A stretch of 64,000 nucleotides of DNA, taken from positions 310,001-374,000 of the forward strand of contig NZ_JAFCJK010000004.1 in assembly GCF_018131005.1 (NCBI RefSeq). Direction: 5' to 3'. This stretch comes from Bradyrhizobium lablabi (GTDB taxonomy: Bacteria > Pseudomonadota > Alphaproteobacteria > Rhizobiales > Xanthobacteraceae). Below the pieces are notes generated by a model. That model saw only the letters and a program-made list of their open reading frames with translations. It had not been told where the DNA came from and searched no databases. The translations under genes and the position numbers were made by a program. Every line of letters begins with the position of its first letter. Within the stretch, counting starts at the first letter, position 1. Shown here piece after piece: positions 26,277 through 34,242 of the stretch.

Positions 26277-26663
26277 TCATTCCGCAGCGATCGCCTCGAT
26301 CTCCAGCAGCCATTTGCTGTCGACGGTTTCGGCGACCACGACCGTCAGCGCGGGCTGATGTCCCCCGAGCATTGTGCGGCGAATGGCGCGGTTGGGCACG
26401 ACCTGACTTCGGTCAGTCAGGAACGTGTTCACCTTGACCAGATGCTCGACGCCGAGGCCAGCGGCCGCGAGCACCTCGATGACGTTGCGCCAGCTTTGCT
26501 CACATTGCTGCTCAAAACCCTCGGGCACGCTGCCGTCTGAGCGTTCCGGCACTTGGCCGCTGATGAACAGCAGCCGGCGATGTTGGCTCAGTTCCAGCCC
26601 CATGCTGTAGCCACCGGCGGGAGCGTGGACCTTTGCGGGATTGTGGCTGACGATGTGAGCCAT
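26277..26663 (-). CDS. RidA-family protein (enamine/imine deaminase)
   Basis: 128 residues with the RidA trimeric fold: 'LFISGQVPERSDGSVPEGFEQ' at the start in family-typical positions, 'NVIEVLAAAGLGVEHLVKVNTF', and the C-terminal 'PALTVVVAETV' strand. RidA proteins hydrolyse reactive enamines and imines from PLP enzymes; subgroups act in specific catabolic routes. The invariant active-site Arg of canonical RidA (normally in 'CVR'-like context before the last strand) is replaced by surrounding 'RRTMLGGHQ', so substrate specificity may differ. It starts one base after the stop of the VOC gene. Confidence 0.85.
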   Translation of the reverse strand: MAHIVSHNPAKVHAPAGGYSMGLELSQHRRLLFISGQVPERSDGSVPEGFEQQCEQSWRNVIEVLAAAGLGVEHLVKVNTFLTDRSQVVPNRAIRRTMLGGHQPALTVVVAETVDSKWLLEIEAIAAE

Positions 26664-26664
26664 C

Positions 26665-27534
26665 TCAGTTTACCTCCTGTTCGACGAATTCCAGCGCCAG
26701 GCCATGTGCGGTGGCGGGTGGGATCAGCAGCACGGCGCCCCTCATCTCGAAGGCGACGCCGTTGTTCTTCAATGTCCGGCGCGTCGTATCCAGATCGGCG
26801 ACCGCCAGACGCGCAGCGCAGAAGCGCGGCGAAGAGCTGTTCGCAAGGCCCGGCAGCCGGCGCGCCATCTCGGACGGACCGAGAAGCGTGATCCTGTTAT
26901 TGCTGTCTCCGACCGTCAGCCGCCCCGGCGCCGGCTCGGCCGCGCTTTCCGTGAGGCGCTCCAGGAAATCGCGGTGCGCCGCCGGTTCGGGCGCCGACAT
27001 TACGACCTCAATTACGCGCAAGGCGCCGTTGGGATGACGTTGATACTCCGCCTTCCAGAACAATTCCGGCGGATGACGCTGCTGACAGGTGAAGAATGCG
27101 ATCTCAGGCATCGCGGGATCGGTGGCGAAGGCCAATGAAAACGCGACGCGCGCGGTTCCTCCCCCCGGGAGCACCGCGTCGCGGCCAAAATCGAACGGAG
27201 CCGAGGTGCCGATGCGCTCGGCCCTGAAGCGTGCCGCTTCGGCATGCGAGTCGGCGCTGTGCAAGGCCAGCATCGACATCCCTTCGGCGCGGCCAAGAAA
27301 ATCGCGATTGTGGGCGGCGAAGCTGAAATGGTCGGGCGCAGCCTGCGGCACCAACGCATCGTTGGTGACGGCCAGCAACTCCAGAAAATTGTCCGCGAAC
27401 TGCGCCAGGCGGTTGCTGGTTCCGAACGGATGCACACCGGTTGGCGTGAGGTTGAAGCCCAGCCTCCGCCACGCCAGCGCAGCCTGTTCCAGATCGTGGA
27501 CGCAAATGACGAGATGGTCGATTCGGCGGGGCAT
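26665..27534 (-). CDS. VOC-superfamily glyoxalase-like protein
   Basis: 289 residues from the ATG at 27534 ('MPRRIDHLVICVHDLEQAAL'), which fits the family start; an extension to 27582 has no support. The N-terminal half carries the Glyoxalase_3-type pattern with the metal-ligand His in 'RIDHLVI' and 'WRRLGFNLTPTGVHPFGTSN'. It is a two-repeat vicinal-oxygen-chelate fold acting on an unknown substrate. It heads a compact run VOC-RidA-ATC hydrolase and is divergent from a LysR gene 127 bp away. Confidence 0.85.
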   Translation of the reverse strand: MPRRIDHLVICVHDLEQAALAWRRLGFNLTPTGVHPFGTSNRLAQFADNFLELLAVTNDALVPQAAPDHFSFAAHNRDFLGRAEGMSMLALHSADSHAEAARFRAERIGTSAPFDFGRDAVLPGGGTARVAFSLAFATDPAMPEIAFFTCQQRHPPELFWKAEYQRHPNGALRVIEVVMSAPEPAAHRDFLERLTESAAEPAPGRLTVGDSNNRITLLGPSEMARRLPGLANSSSPRFCAARLAVADLDTTRRTLKNNGVAFEMRGAVLLIPPATAHGLALEFVEQEVN

Positions 27535-27661
27535 GGGGGTCTCCGGATTGCGGGCCGAGCCTATTCGGCGATATCGCAGCAAAGCAACGCATTGTTGCTG
27601 CGGCTGAGCGCAAGAAAATCTATTGCAAGCGTGCAGCCCATCGGTGACAAACTGGGTGGCG

Positions 27662-28288
27662 ATGACCTACATCCTTCCACCGCTCAATGCATTGCGCGCG
27701 TTCGAAGCCGCCGCGCGGCATCTCAGCTTCAAACTTGCCGCGCATGAGCTGCACGTGACGCCGGCCGCCGTGGGACAGCAGGTGAAAGCGCTTGAAGCGC
27801 GCCTCGGCGTGCGCCTGTTCGAGCGGCTGCACAAGCAATTGATCCTGACCGAGGCCGGCCAGATATATCTGCCTGAGGTCTCCGACGGCTTTCGCCGCAT
27901 CGCCGATGCGACCGCACGATTGAAGCCGACGGGTGCCGCGCTGCTGCAGCTCGGTGTGCATGGCGGCTTCGATCTTCACCGGCTGGGGCTGGCTGAGTTT
28001 CGCGCGACGCACCCGGAGATCGGCCTGCGCGTGTTGCAGCCGGCCGGCTTGCACGAATTGATCGAGGGCAAGGTCGATGTGCTGATCGCCCGAGGTCTCG
28101 GCCATCATCCCGGCTATCGCTGCGATCGCCTCGCTGAGGAATCCGGCGTCGGCGACTGGCTGATTGCGCCGTCCGGCACGGCGGACTGCCCCGAAATATC
28201 CGGCTTCCGTGATTGGCTGCGCGATCTGCCGGCCAAGAATTCGCTCGCGATGCGTCGTCGTCGCGTGGTCGGCATCATCAGGAGTTGA
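27662..28288 (+). CDS. LysR-family regulator with internal deletion in the effector domain
   Basis: 208 residues; normal LysR proteins have about 290-310. The start 'MTYILPPLNALRAFE' (27662) and the HTH (about 1-60, 'AAHELHVTPAAVGQQVKALE') are intact and GcvA-like. The effector domain begins normally ('LLQLGVHGGFDLHRLGLAEF', 'VDVLIARGLG') but after 'YRCDRLAEES' jumps to what is normally the far C-terminal segment ('GDWLIAPSGTADCPEISGFRDWL'). About 80-90 residues are missing in frame. DNA binding may survive, ligand response probably not. The stop overlaps the ribosome-binding site of the next gene. It is divergent from the VOC operon, its likely original target. Confidence 0.8.
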   Translation: MTYILPPLNALRAFEAAARHLSFKLAAHELHVTPAAVGQQVKALEARLGVRLFERLHKQLILTEAGQIYLPEVSDGFRRIADATARLKPTGAALLQLGVHGGFDLHRLGLAEFRATHPEIGLRVLQPAGLHELIEGKVDVLIARGLGHHPGYRCDRLAEESGVGDWLIAPSGTADCPEISGFRDWLRDLPAKNSLAMRRRRVVGIIRS

Positions 28289-28295
28289 GGCAACC

Positions 28296-29135
28296 GTGCA
28301 AACAAAAGCTTTCGGCAAGAACGGCCCGCAGGTCTCGGTGATCGGGCAGGGCACCTGGTATCTTGATCGCGGCGACCGCAAGGCGGCCATTGCGGCGCTC
28401 CGCCGCGGCGTCGACGATGGCATGACCCATGTCGACACCGCGGAGATGTATGGTGACGCCGAGCTTGTGATTGCGGACGCGATCGCGGGCCAACGCGACA
28501 AGGTCTTTCTGGTCTCGAAGGTGCTGCCGAGCAACGCCTCGCGGCGCGGCACCATCACCGCATGCGAGCGTTCGCTGAAGCGGCTGAAGACCGATCGGCT
28601 CGACTGCTATCTGCTGCACTGGCGCGGATCCTATCCGCTCGCCGACACGGTCGCGGCATTCGAAGAGTTGAAAGCCGCCGGAAAAATCCGCTCCTGGGGC
28701 GTCAGTAATTTCGACGCCGACGATCTCGACGATCTGTTCGAAATCGCTGATGAGGGGACGATCGCCTGCAACCAGGTGCTCTACCATCTGCAGGAGCGCG
28801 CGATCGAGCACGCCGTGATCCCGTGGTGCGAGCGGCATGGCGTCGCTGTCGTCGCCTATTCGCCATTCGGCCACAATGATTTTCCGTCGCCGGCGAGCAA
28901 GGGCGGCGCCGCGCTGCAATTGATCGCAGAAGCGCACAAGGCCACCACACGTCAGGTCGCGCTGAGTTTCCTCACGCGCGCTCCGTCGGTGCTTGCCATC
29001 CCGAAAGCGTCGAGCGCGGATCACGCAGCCGAGAATGCGGCCGCGGGAGACCTCAAGCTCAGCGATGCTGAAATCGCCGCCATCGACAAGGCATTTCCGC
29101 GCGGGCCGAAACCGCGCGGGCTGCCGATGTTGTAG
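28296..29135 (+). CDS. Aldo/keto reductase
   Basis: 279 residues from a GTG at 28296 with GAGG five bases upstream, seven bases after the LysR stop. NADPH-dependent (beta/alpha)8 reductase with the catalytic tetrad in place: Asp and Tyr in 'HVDTAEMYGDAE', Lys in 'LVSKVLP' and His in 'YLLHWRG'. 'RSWGVSNFD' and the late 'IPKASSADHAAEN' cofactor segment are typical. The group with 'YSPFGH' and this length reduces keto acids or aldehydes. Probably co-transcribed with the truncated LysR gene. Confidence 0.92.
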   Translation: MQTKAFGKNGPQVSVIGQGTWYLDRGDRKAAIAALRRGVDDGMTHVDTAEMYGDAELVIADAIAGQRDKVFLVSKVLPSNASRRGTITACERSLKRLKTDRLDCYLLHWRGSYPLADTVAAFEELKAAGKIRSWGVSNFDADDLDDLFEIADEGTIACNQVLYHLQERAIEHAVIPWCERHGVAVVAYSPFGHNDFPSPASKGGAALQLIAEAHKATTRQVALSFLTRAPSVLAIPKASSADHAAENAAAGDLKLSDAEIAAIDKAFPRGPKPRGLPML

Positions 29136-29349
29136 GGCTGATCTCGAAGGTCAACGCCCGGGAAGCTCGTCGCGCCCTGCTTCACACAGTTCTTAACAAA
29201 CTGTTTCAACTGCGGAATCGCGTGCTGCCTGTGGCAGGCCGCCGCGCGCGCGGATGCATATCGGAATCCCGTTTTCGGGCGTTGTCCTTGTGGCGGAATT
29301 GGCGTTTGTTGAGGCCTCGCAGAATCGTTTTATTGCTTTCGAGATTGCC

Positions 29350-30339
29350 GTGACTCCGCCCCCCGCCGCAGCCGCCAGGCTGGACAGCGCATCCCTGCCA
29401 TTGCCCGAAAGCCGGCCCGCCGTGCGCAAGGCGCCCGCGCGCGCCGACCGTCCGTTCAAGGGCATCGCGCTGATCCTGGTGTCGACGGTATTTCTCGGAA
29501 CCTCCGACGTCACCGCCAAATATCTGTCGGCAACGCTGCCCTCGATCGAGATCACCTGGATCCGCTTCCTGGTATTCGCGCTGATCATGTCGCCAGCGAT
29601 GCTGCCGGGTTCGCCACTGTTTGCGATGCAGACGAACCGTCCGGGTCTGCACCTTCTGCGAGGTGCGGCGCTGCTTGGTTCGTCTCTGCTTTTCATCTCG
29701 GGGCTGCGCTTCCTGCCGATAGCCGAGGCCTCCGCCACGGGCTTCGTATCGCCGCTGTTCGTCACCGCGCTCTCGATTGCCTTTCTCGGCGAGAAGGTCG
29801 GCCTGCGGCGCTGGATCGCGACCGCGGTTGGCCTTGTCGGCGTGCTCATCATCCTGCGGCCTGGGACGAGCGCGTTTCATCCCGCAGCGTTCTTTCCGCT
29901 CGTCTCGGCGCTCGCCTGGGCCGGCACGCTGATCATGACGCGCATGATGAGCGGCAGCGAACGCTCGCTCACCATCATGGCGTACTCGTCGATCGCCGGC
30001 CTTGCCATCCTCACGGCGCTGGTGCCGTTCGTTTGGGTGACGCCGACCTGGCACGACATCCTGTTCGGCATCCTGATCGGCGTTGCGTCCACCGCGGGCC
30101 AATGGATCGTCGTGCTGGCGTTTCGCTATGGCGACGCCTCGGTGCTCGCGCCGTTCTCCTACACCCAGTTGCTGTGGGTCAGCATGCTCGGCTTCCTCAT
30201 CTTCGGCGAACTGCCCGACGGATGGACCATCCTCGGCGCCGCCTTCATCGTCGCCTCCGGCCTCTACACGGCCCATCGCGAGCGCATCCGCCGCTCGCAA
30301 CTGCTGACCGTGCCGGGCGAGCCGTCGCCCAACGCCTGA
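29350..30339 (+). CDS. DMT-superfamily (EamA) transporter
   Basis: 329-residue inner-membrane protein with ten predicted membrane helices in two EamA repeats (repeat starts at 'KGIALILVSTVFLGTSDVTA' and 'AAFFPLVSALAWAGTLIMTR'). A GTG at 29350 is preferred because the stretch upstream, which would extend to an ATG at 29254, is AT-rich and non-protein-like; a leader of about 38 polar residues still precedes the first helix. Members export amino acids, nucleotides or other metabolites. No partner gene indicates the substrate. Confidence 0.85.
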   Translation: MTPPPAAAARLDSASLPLPESRPAVRKAPARADRPFKGIALILVSTVFLGTSDVTAKYLSATLPSIEITWIRFLVFALIMSPAMLPGSPLFAMQTNRPGLHLLRGAALLGSSLLFISGLRFLPIAEASATGFVSPLFVTALSIAFLGEKVGLRRWIATAVGLVGVLIILRPGTSAFHPAAFFPLVSALAWAGTLIMTRMMSGSERSLTIMAYSSIAGLAILTALVPFVWVTPTWHDILFGILIGVASTAGQWIVVLAFRYGDASVLAPFSYTQLLWVSMLGFLIFGELPDGWTILGAAFIVASGLYTAHRERIRRSQLLTVPGEPSPNA

Positions 30340-30342
30340 CAA

Positions 30343-30361
30343 GCCGGCAGCGATTGCCGGC
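30343..30361 (+). terminator. Terminator hairpin after the DMT transporter
   Basis: GCCGGCA (30343-30349) / TGCCGGC (30355-30361), 7-bp stem with 5-base loop, three bases after the transporter stop. No T tract follows. Confidence 0.5.
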
Positions 30362-30461
30362 GATGATTGTCGCGGCGATCGCCTTGTGCGACGTCGGTTT
30401 GCAATTCGCGGTGTCGAATCTATAGTTTGCAGTCCTCGAAAGCACAGACGTCGCGCGGTTC

Positions 30462-31220
30462 ATGCGAGTTACCATCATTACGGGAGGCGGGTCCGGGATC
30501 GGTGCCGCAATTGCGCGTCGTCTGGCCGGTCCCGATCAGTGCCTGATGCTGCATGGGCAGGGAGCTGAAGCGGCCGGGGTTGAGCGGTTGAAAGCGGTTG
30601 CCGAGGTGTGCGCGCGCGCCGGCGCGCGTGTCGAATGGCGGACGAGCGACCTGGTGAAGGCCGGCACGGCCGCCGAACTTGTCGGCGCGGCGCGCGCTGC
30701 GTTCGGGCCCATCGATGCGATCGTGCACGCCGCGGGCTTTGCCGACCGTCGGGACTTTCGTAGCCTGCCGCGCGAGGGCCTGGAGCGCGCCTTCGCGGTG
30801 ATGGCCGCATCCTTCCACGAAATGGCGGCGGCCGCATTGCCTGACCTCACGCGCCATGCCCAGGGCCGCGTGGTCGCGGTCTCCAGCTTCGGGCCGCATC
30901 GCTTCGTACCCGGCGCCACCTATCCGGGCTCGGCCGCGGCCAAGGCCGCGCTCGAAGTGCTGGTCAAATCGCTCGCGGTCGAGCTCGCGCCCTTTGCCGC
31001 CACCGCCAATGTTGTGATGCCCGGCTACACGCGCAAGGATCCCGGTCTGTTCGGCGCGCTCGACGCGCAGGCCTGGGCGCAAGTTGAAAGGGCCAATCCG
31101 ATGCAGCGGCTGGCCGAGCCCGACGAGGTCGCGGCCGTCGTCGCGTTCCTGCTGTCTCCGGAAGCGGCCCATGTCACCGGCGCCATGTTGCCGGTCGATG
31201 GCGGCCTGACATTGATGTGA
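30462..31220 (+). CDS. Short-chain dehydrogenase/reductase with atypical active site
   Basis: 252 residues. Rossmann motif 'TGGGSGIG' (7-14), 'HAAG' in place of NNAG, Ser of the triad in 'VAVSSFG', and the C-terminal 'ANPMQRLAEPDEVAAVVAFL' plus 'VDGG' typical of classical SDRs. The catalytic segment, however, reads Y-P-G-S-A-A-A-K-A-A-L: relative to the conserved Lys, the expected Tyr position (Lys minus 4) is Ser, and the only Tyr is seven residues before the Lys. Activity as a normal reductase is therefore doubtful. It lies four bases upstream of a D-amino-acid dehydrogenase gene. Confidence 0.87.
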   Translation: MRVTIITGGGSGIGAAIARRLAGPDQCLMLHGQGAEAAGVERLKAVAEVCARAGARVEWRTSDLVKAGTAAELVGAARAAFGPIDAIVHAAGFADRRDFRSLPREGLERAFAVMAASFHEMAAAALPDLTRHAQGRVVAVSSFGPHRFVPGATYPGSAAAKAALEVLVKSLAVELAPFAATANVVMPGYTRKDPGLFGALDAQAWAQVERANPMQRLAEPDEVAAVVAFLLSPEAAHVTGAMLPVDGGLTLM

Positions 31221-31224
31221 TCGC

Positions 31225-32484
31225 ATGACAGAGAATGCGCCAGCAGAACAGATCGATGTGGCTGTGCTCGGCGCCGGCATGGTCGGCGTCTCCGCGGCCT
31301 ATGCGGCGCGGCAGCGCGGCCTTTCGGTCGTCGTCGTCGACCGCCGCGAGCCCGGCAGCGAAACCTCCTACGGCAATGCCGGCATCATAAGCAGCGGCTC
31401 GATCCTGCCGCTCAACACGCCCGTGCTCTGGAAGAACCTGCCGAAATATCTGACCAACCAGCATCCGGCGCTGCGCTGGAGCGTCCCCTGGGCCGTCACC
31501 AATGCCGGCTGGGTGATCCGCTTCCTCGCGGCCGCGACGCCATCGCAGACAAGGCCGCGCGCCGCTGCGCTGCACGGCCTGATCGCGACGTCGCTGAGGC
31601 TGCACCGCGACTGGATCGTGCAGGCCGATGCAGGCCACCGCATTCGCGAAACGGGCTGGCTCAAGGCCTGGCGCGGCGACGCGCTCGCCAACGCCAAGGC
31701 CGAGCAGGCCGCGCTCGCCGAATTCGGCATCAAGAGCGAGGTGCTCGACCGCCAGGGAATTTCCGCGCTCGAGCCGAACATCGTCCCGGCTTACAGCGTC
31801 GGCCTGCTGCACACGCAGACCGCGTCGGTCGATTCCCCGGGCGCCGTGGTCAAGGCCTATGCGAAAATGCTTGCCAGCGCGGGCGGCGCTGTCAGGCAGG
31901 CCGAGATCAGGCAGATCGTCTCCGATGGCGATGGCTGGCGCGTCATGCTCGCCGAGGGCGAGATCAAGGCGCGTCATGTCGTGGTCGCGCTCGGGCCATG
32001 GTCGGCGGACCTGCTGCGACCGCTCGGCTATCGGGTGCCGCTGGCAAGCGAGCGCGGCTATCACCAGCATTTTGTGCCGAACCCGGAGCGCAAATTGCTG
32101 CGGCCGATCCATGATGCAGACGGCAGCTTCCTGATGACGCCGATGGAGCAAGGCATTCGCGTGACGAGCGGCGTCGAACTCACCGCGCGCGACGCGCCGT
32201 CGAACTTCGCCCAGCTCGAGGCGGTGGTGCCGATGGCGCGCGGCGTCGTCGAATTCGGCGACGCGGTCGGCGAGCGCTGGCGCGGCGCGCGGCCTACGCT
32301 GCCCGACAGCCTGCCGATGATCGGGCCGGCGCCGCGGCATCGCGGCCTCTGGCTCGCTTTCGGCAACCAGCATATCGGCTTCACCACCGGCCCCGGAACG
32401 GGCGCCGCGATATCGGCCATGATCAGCGGCGACGCGCCGCCGTTCGACACGTCAGCGTTTTCCCCAGGCCGCTATATTTCGTGA
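31225..32484 (+). CDS. FAD-dependent D-amino-acid dehydrogenase (DadA-like, DAO family)
   Basis: 419-residue flavoprotein of the DAO family. FAD motif 'VLGAGMVGVSAAYAARQRG' near residues 13-31, the DadA-like 'SYGNAGIISSGSILPL' segment, 'DSPGAVVKAY', and the C-terminal 'GARPTLPDSLPMIGPAP' plus 'FGNQHIGFTTGPGTG'. DadA-type enzymes oxidise D-amino acids (or related secondary amines such as hydroxyproline) to keto acids at the membrane. The following ABC permease for polar amino acids and the nearby binding protein suggest an import-and-oxidise unit. Confidence 0.9.
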   Translation: MTENAPAEQIDVAVLGAGMVGVSAAYAARQRGLSVVVVDRREPGSETSYGNAGIISSGSILPLNTPVLWKNLPKYLTNQHPALRWSVPWAVTNAGWVIRFLAAATPSQTRPRAAALHGLIATSLRLHRDWIVQADAGHRIRETGWLKAWRGDALANAKAEQAALAEFGIKSEVLDRQGISALEPNIVPAYSVGLLHTQTASVDSPGAVVKAYAKMLASAGGAVRQAEIRQIVSDGDGWRVMLAEGEIKARHVVVALGPWSADLLRPLGYRVPLASERGYHQHFVPNPERKLLRPIHDADGSFLMTPMEQGIRVTSGVELTARDAPSNFAQLEAVVPMARGVVEFGDAVGERWRGARPTLPDSLPMIGPAPRHRGLWLAFGNQHIGFTTGPGTGAAISAMISGDAPPFDTSAFSPGRYIS

Positions 32485-32542
32485 CTCTGCGTATTCCGCC
32501 TGCAATGCTGGAGCTCCCGTATGGCAGCCGGCAAGGGGCAGG

Positions 32543-33211
32543 ATGAACTACGTTTGGGACTTCGCGATCCTCGGCAAGTACAGCCATCTGTTCTGGCTCG
32601 GGCTCGGCTGGACCATCGCCTACACGATCGGCACCATCATCCTGGGGACCCTGATCGGCGTCATCGTCGGCATGCTTCGCGTCCGGCGTATCCCGGTGAT
32701 CGACTGGCTCCTGATTGCCTATATCGAGCTGTTCCGCTGCACGCCACTGCTCGTGCAGATCATCTGGTTCTACTACGCCTTTCCGGTTGTGATCGGGGTG
32801 AATATCCCCGCGCATGTCGCGGCCGTCAGCGTGCTGTCGCTCTATGGCGGCGCGTTCTATGCGGAAATCGTGCGCGGCAGCATCGAGAGCGTACCGGTCG
32901 GACAGTGGGACGCCGCGAAGGCGCTCGGCTTCCGCGGCTGGCGCTTGATGCGGCTCGTGATCCTGCCGCAGGCGCTGAAGCCGATGATGGCGCCCTATGT
33001 CAACCAGTCGGTGACGCAGTTGAAGAATACCTCGCTGGTGTCGATCATTGCCGTGCCCGATCTCGTCTACAACGCGACGCTGATCAATGCCGACACCTAT
33101 CGGCCGCTCGAGGTCTATACCATCGTGGCGGCGATCTATTTCGCGATCCTGTTTCCGTCGACGCTTGCGGCGCGGCACCTCGAGCGCGGCCTGACCTATG
33201 ACAAGGTGTGA
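32543..33211 (+). CDS. Polar amino acid ABC transporter permease (HisM/GltJ-type)
   Basis: 222-residue inner-membrane permease with about five helices and the EAA loop in 'DAAKALGFRGWRLMRLVILPQ', the hallmark 'ELFRCTPLLVQIIWFYYAFP' (two quotes from family-conserved regions) and 'QLKNTSLVSIIAVPDL'. It is a single permease; many HisM/Q systems use two, but homodimers exist. No ATP-binding gene lies in the cluster, so an ATPase must be shared or lie elsewhere. The matching binding protein is probably the minus-strand gene at 34243. Confidence 0.92.
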   Translation: MNYVWDFAILGKYSHLFWLGLGWTIAYTIGTIILGTLIGVIVGMLRVRRIPVIDWLLIAYIELFRCTPLLVQIIWFYYAFPVVIGVNIPAHVAAVSVLSLYGGAFYAEIVRGSIESVPVGQWDAAKALGFRGWRLMRLVILPQALKPMMAPYVNQSVTQLKNTSLVSIIAVPDLVYNATLINADTYRPLEVYTIVAAIYFAILFPSTLAARHLERGLTYDKV

Positions 33212-33295
33212 GATGAGGTGATCTCGACCTTGCGGCTCTTTGTTACCCAACGACGATCGTGGAGGATCTTACTTTAGGTTGTTTCGGGGGAGGCG

Positions 33296-34159
33296 ATGGC
33301 CGGTTCATCGAAGGCTTTCCGCAAGCATGGCACCTACGTCTACGACGTGGCGGCAACCATCGCCCGTTACGGGACCGCTGCGCTGACGATCGAAGCGATG
33401 CAGGAGGCGCAGATGACGCACGCCTGGGTACGCATCCACGGTCAATCGGCATACCCCGTGGCCACAAAAAGGGTGATCGGCGCGTTCATCGACCAGGTGA
33501 TGAAAGTCGGCATCGCCGTTGCTGGGTGGGGCTGGTGTCAGGGAAGCGACCCGGAAGCGGATGCGAGGCTCGCCGTGCGGGAGACGGCGTCATTCGGATT
33601 GTCGGATTATATCGCCGATATTGAAGAGGGCGTGCACAATTCGCATTGGAGCGTGGCCACAATAGGTGGCTTCTGCACGCGCGTAAGGTCCGGTGTCGGC
33701 GGTAGTTTCGGAATTACGACCTTTTCTCTCATCGACTGGCACGAGCCAGGGCTCATGAAGGCTGCGTTGCCGTTCGTCGACATGTTCAATCCGCAGGTCT
33801 ACTGGCACCATTTTCCCAACAAGAAAATGGTGAGGCAGTTCAAGCGCCCTGATGGCACGGCGTACAGTCAGGACAGGGCCTTTGATTACGCCGATCTTTG
33901 CCTGGATCGGTGGGAAAAATTGATGGGCGATTCGCCAAAGGATATTGTGATCACCGGCCAGGCTTATTGGGGTGAGGGGGTGCCTGCCTTCTCGGAGGGA
34001 GATGCCGAAGACAAGGTTGACGAGTTTCTCGTCGGGTGGGCTGGATACAGGCGCGTCATCGGCTTGAACTGGTGGCACTTCGGTGGCAGCCAGTCGATGA
34101 GCCACCGTATGCGGAACGACATCAACAAGGCAAAGCTGGGCGCCAAGCCATACAAATAG
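33296..34159 (+). CDS. Protein of unknown function, possibly a TIM-barrel glycosidase-like fold
   Basis: 287 residues, GGGGGAGG just before the ATG. No signal peptide or membrane segment. The sequence alternates strands and helices as in a beta/alpha barrel, with strand-like 'AWVRIHGQS', 'KVGIAVAGWGW', 'YIADIEEG', 'FNPQVYWHH', 'IVITGQAYW' and 'RVIGLNWWHFGG'; acidic residues at strand ends (Asp-Ile-Glu-Glu) and many aromatic residues recall glycoside hydrolases or their phage-associated relatives. I do not recognise the family. It sits between the permease and binding-protein genes of an amino-acid importer and its wording is unlike theirs, which suggests insertion. Confidence 0.75.
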   Translation: MAGSSKAFRKHGTYVYDVAATIARYGTAALTIEAMQEAQMTHAWVRIHGQSAYPVATKRVIGAFIDQVMKVGIAVAGWGWCQGSDPEADARLAVRETASFGLSDYIADIEEGVHNSHWSVATIGGFCTRVRSGVGGSFGITTFSLIDWHEPGLMKAALPFVDMFNPQVYWHHFPNKKMVRQFKRPDGTAYSQDRAFDYADLCLDRWEKLMGDSPKDIVITGQAYWGEGVPAFSEGDAEDKVDEFLVGWAGYRRVIGLNWWHFGGSQSMSHRMRNDINKAKLGAKPYK

Positions 34160-34242
34160 GTGGAGGCGACAGGACTTGACCCAAAAGGACTCTCGCCAAT
34201 TGCCTCCGTGAAGTTGAGGATGATCGTGACCTCACGCGCTCG

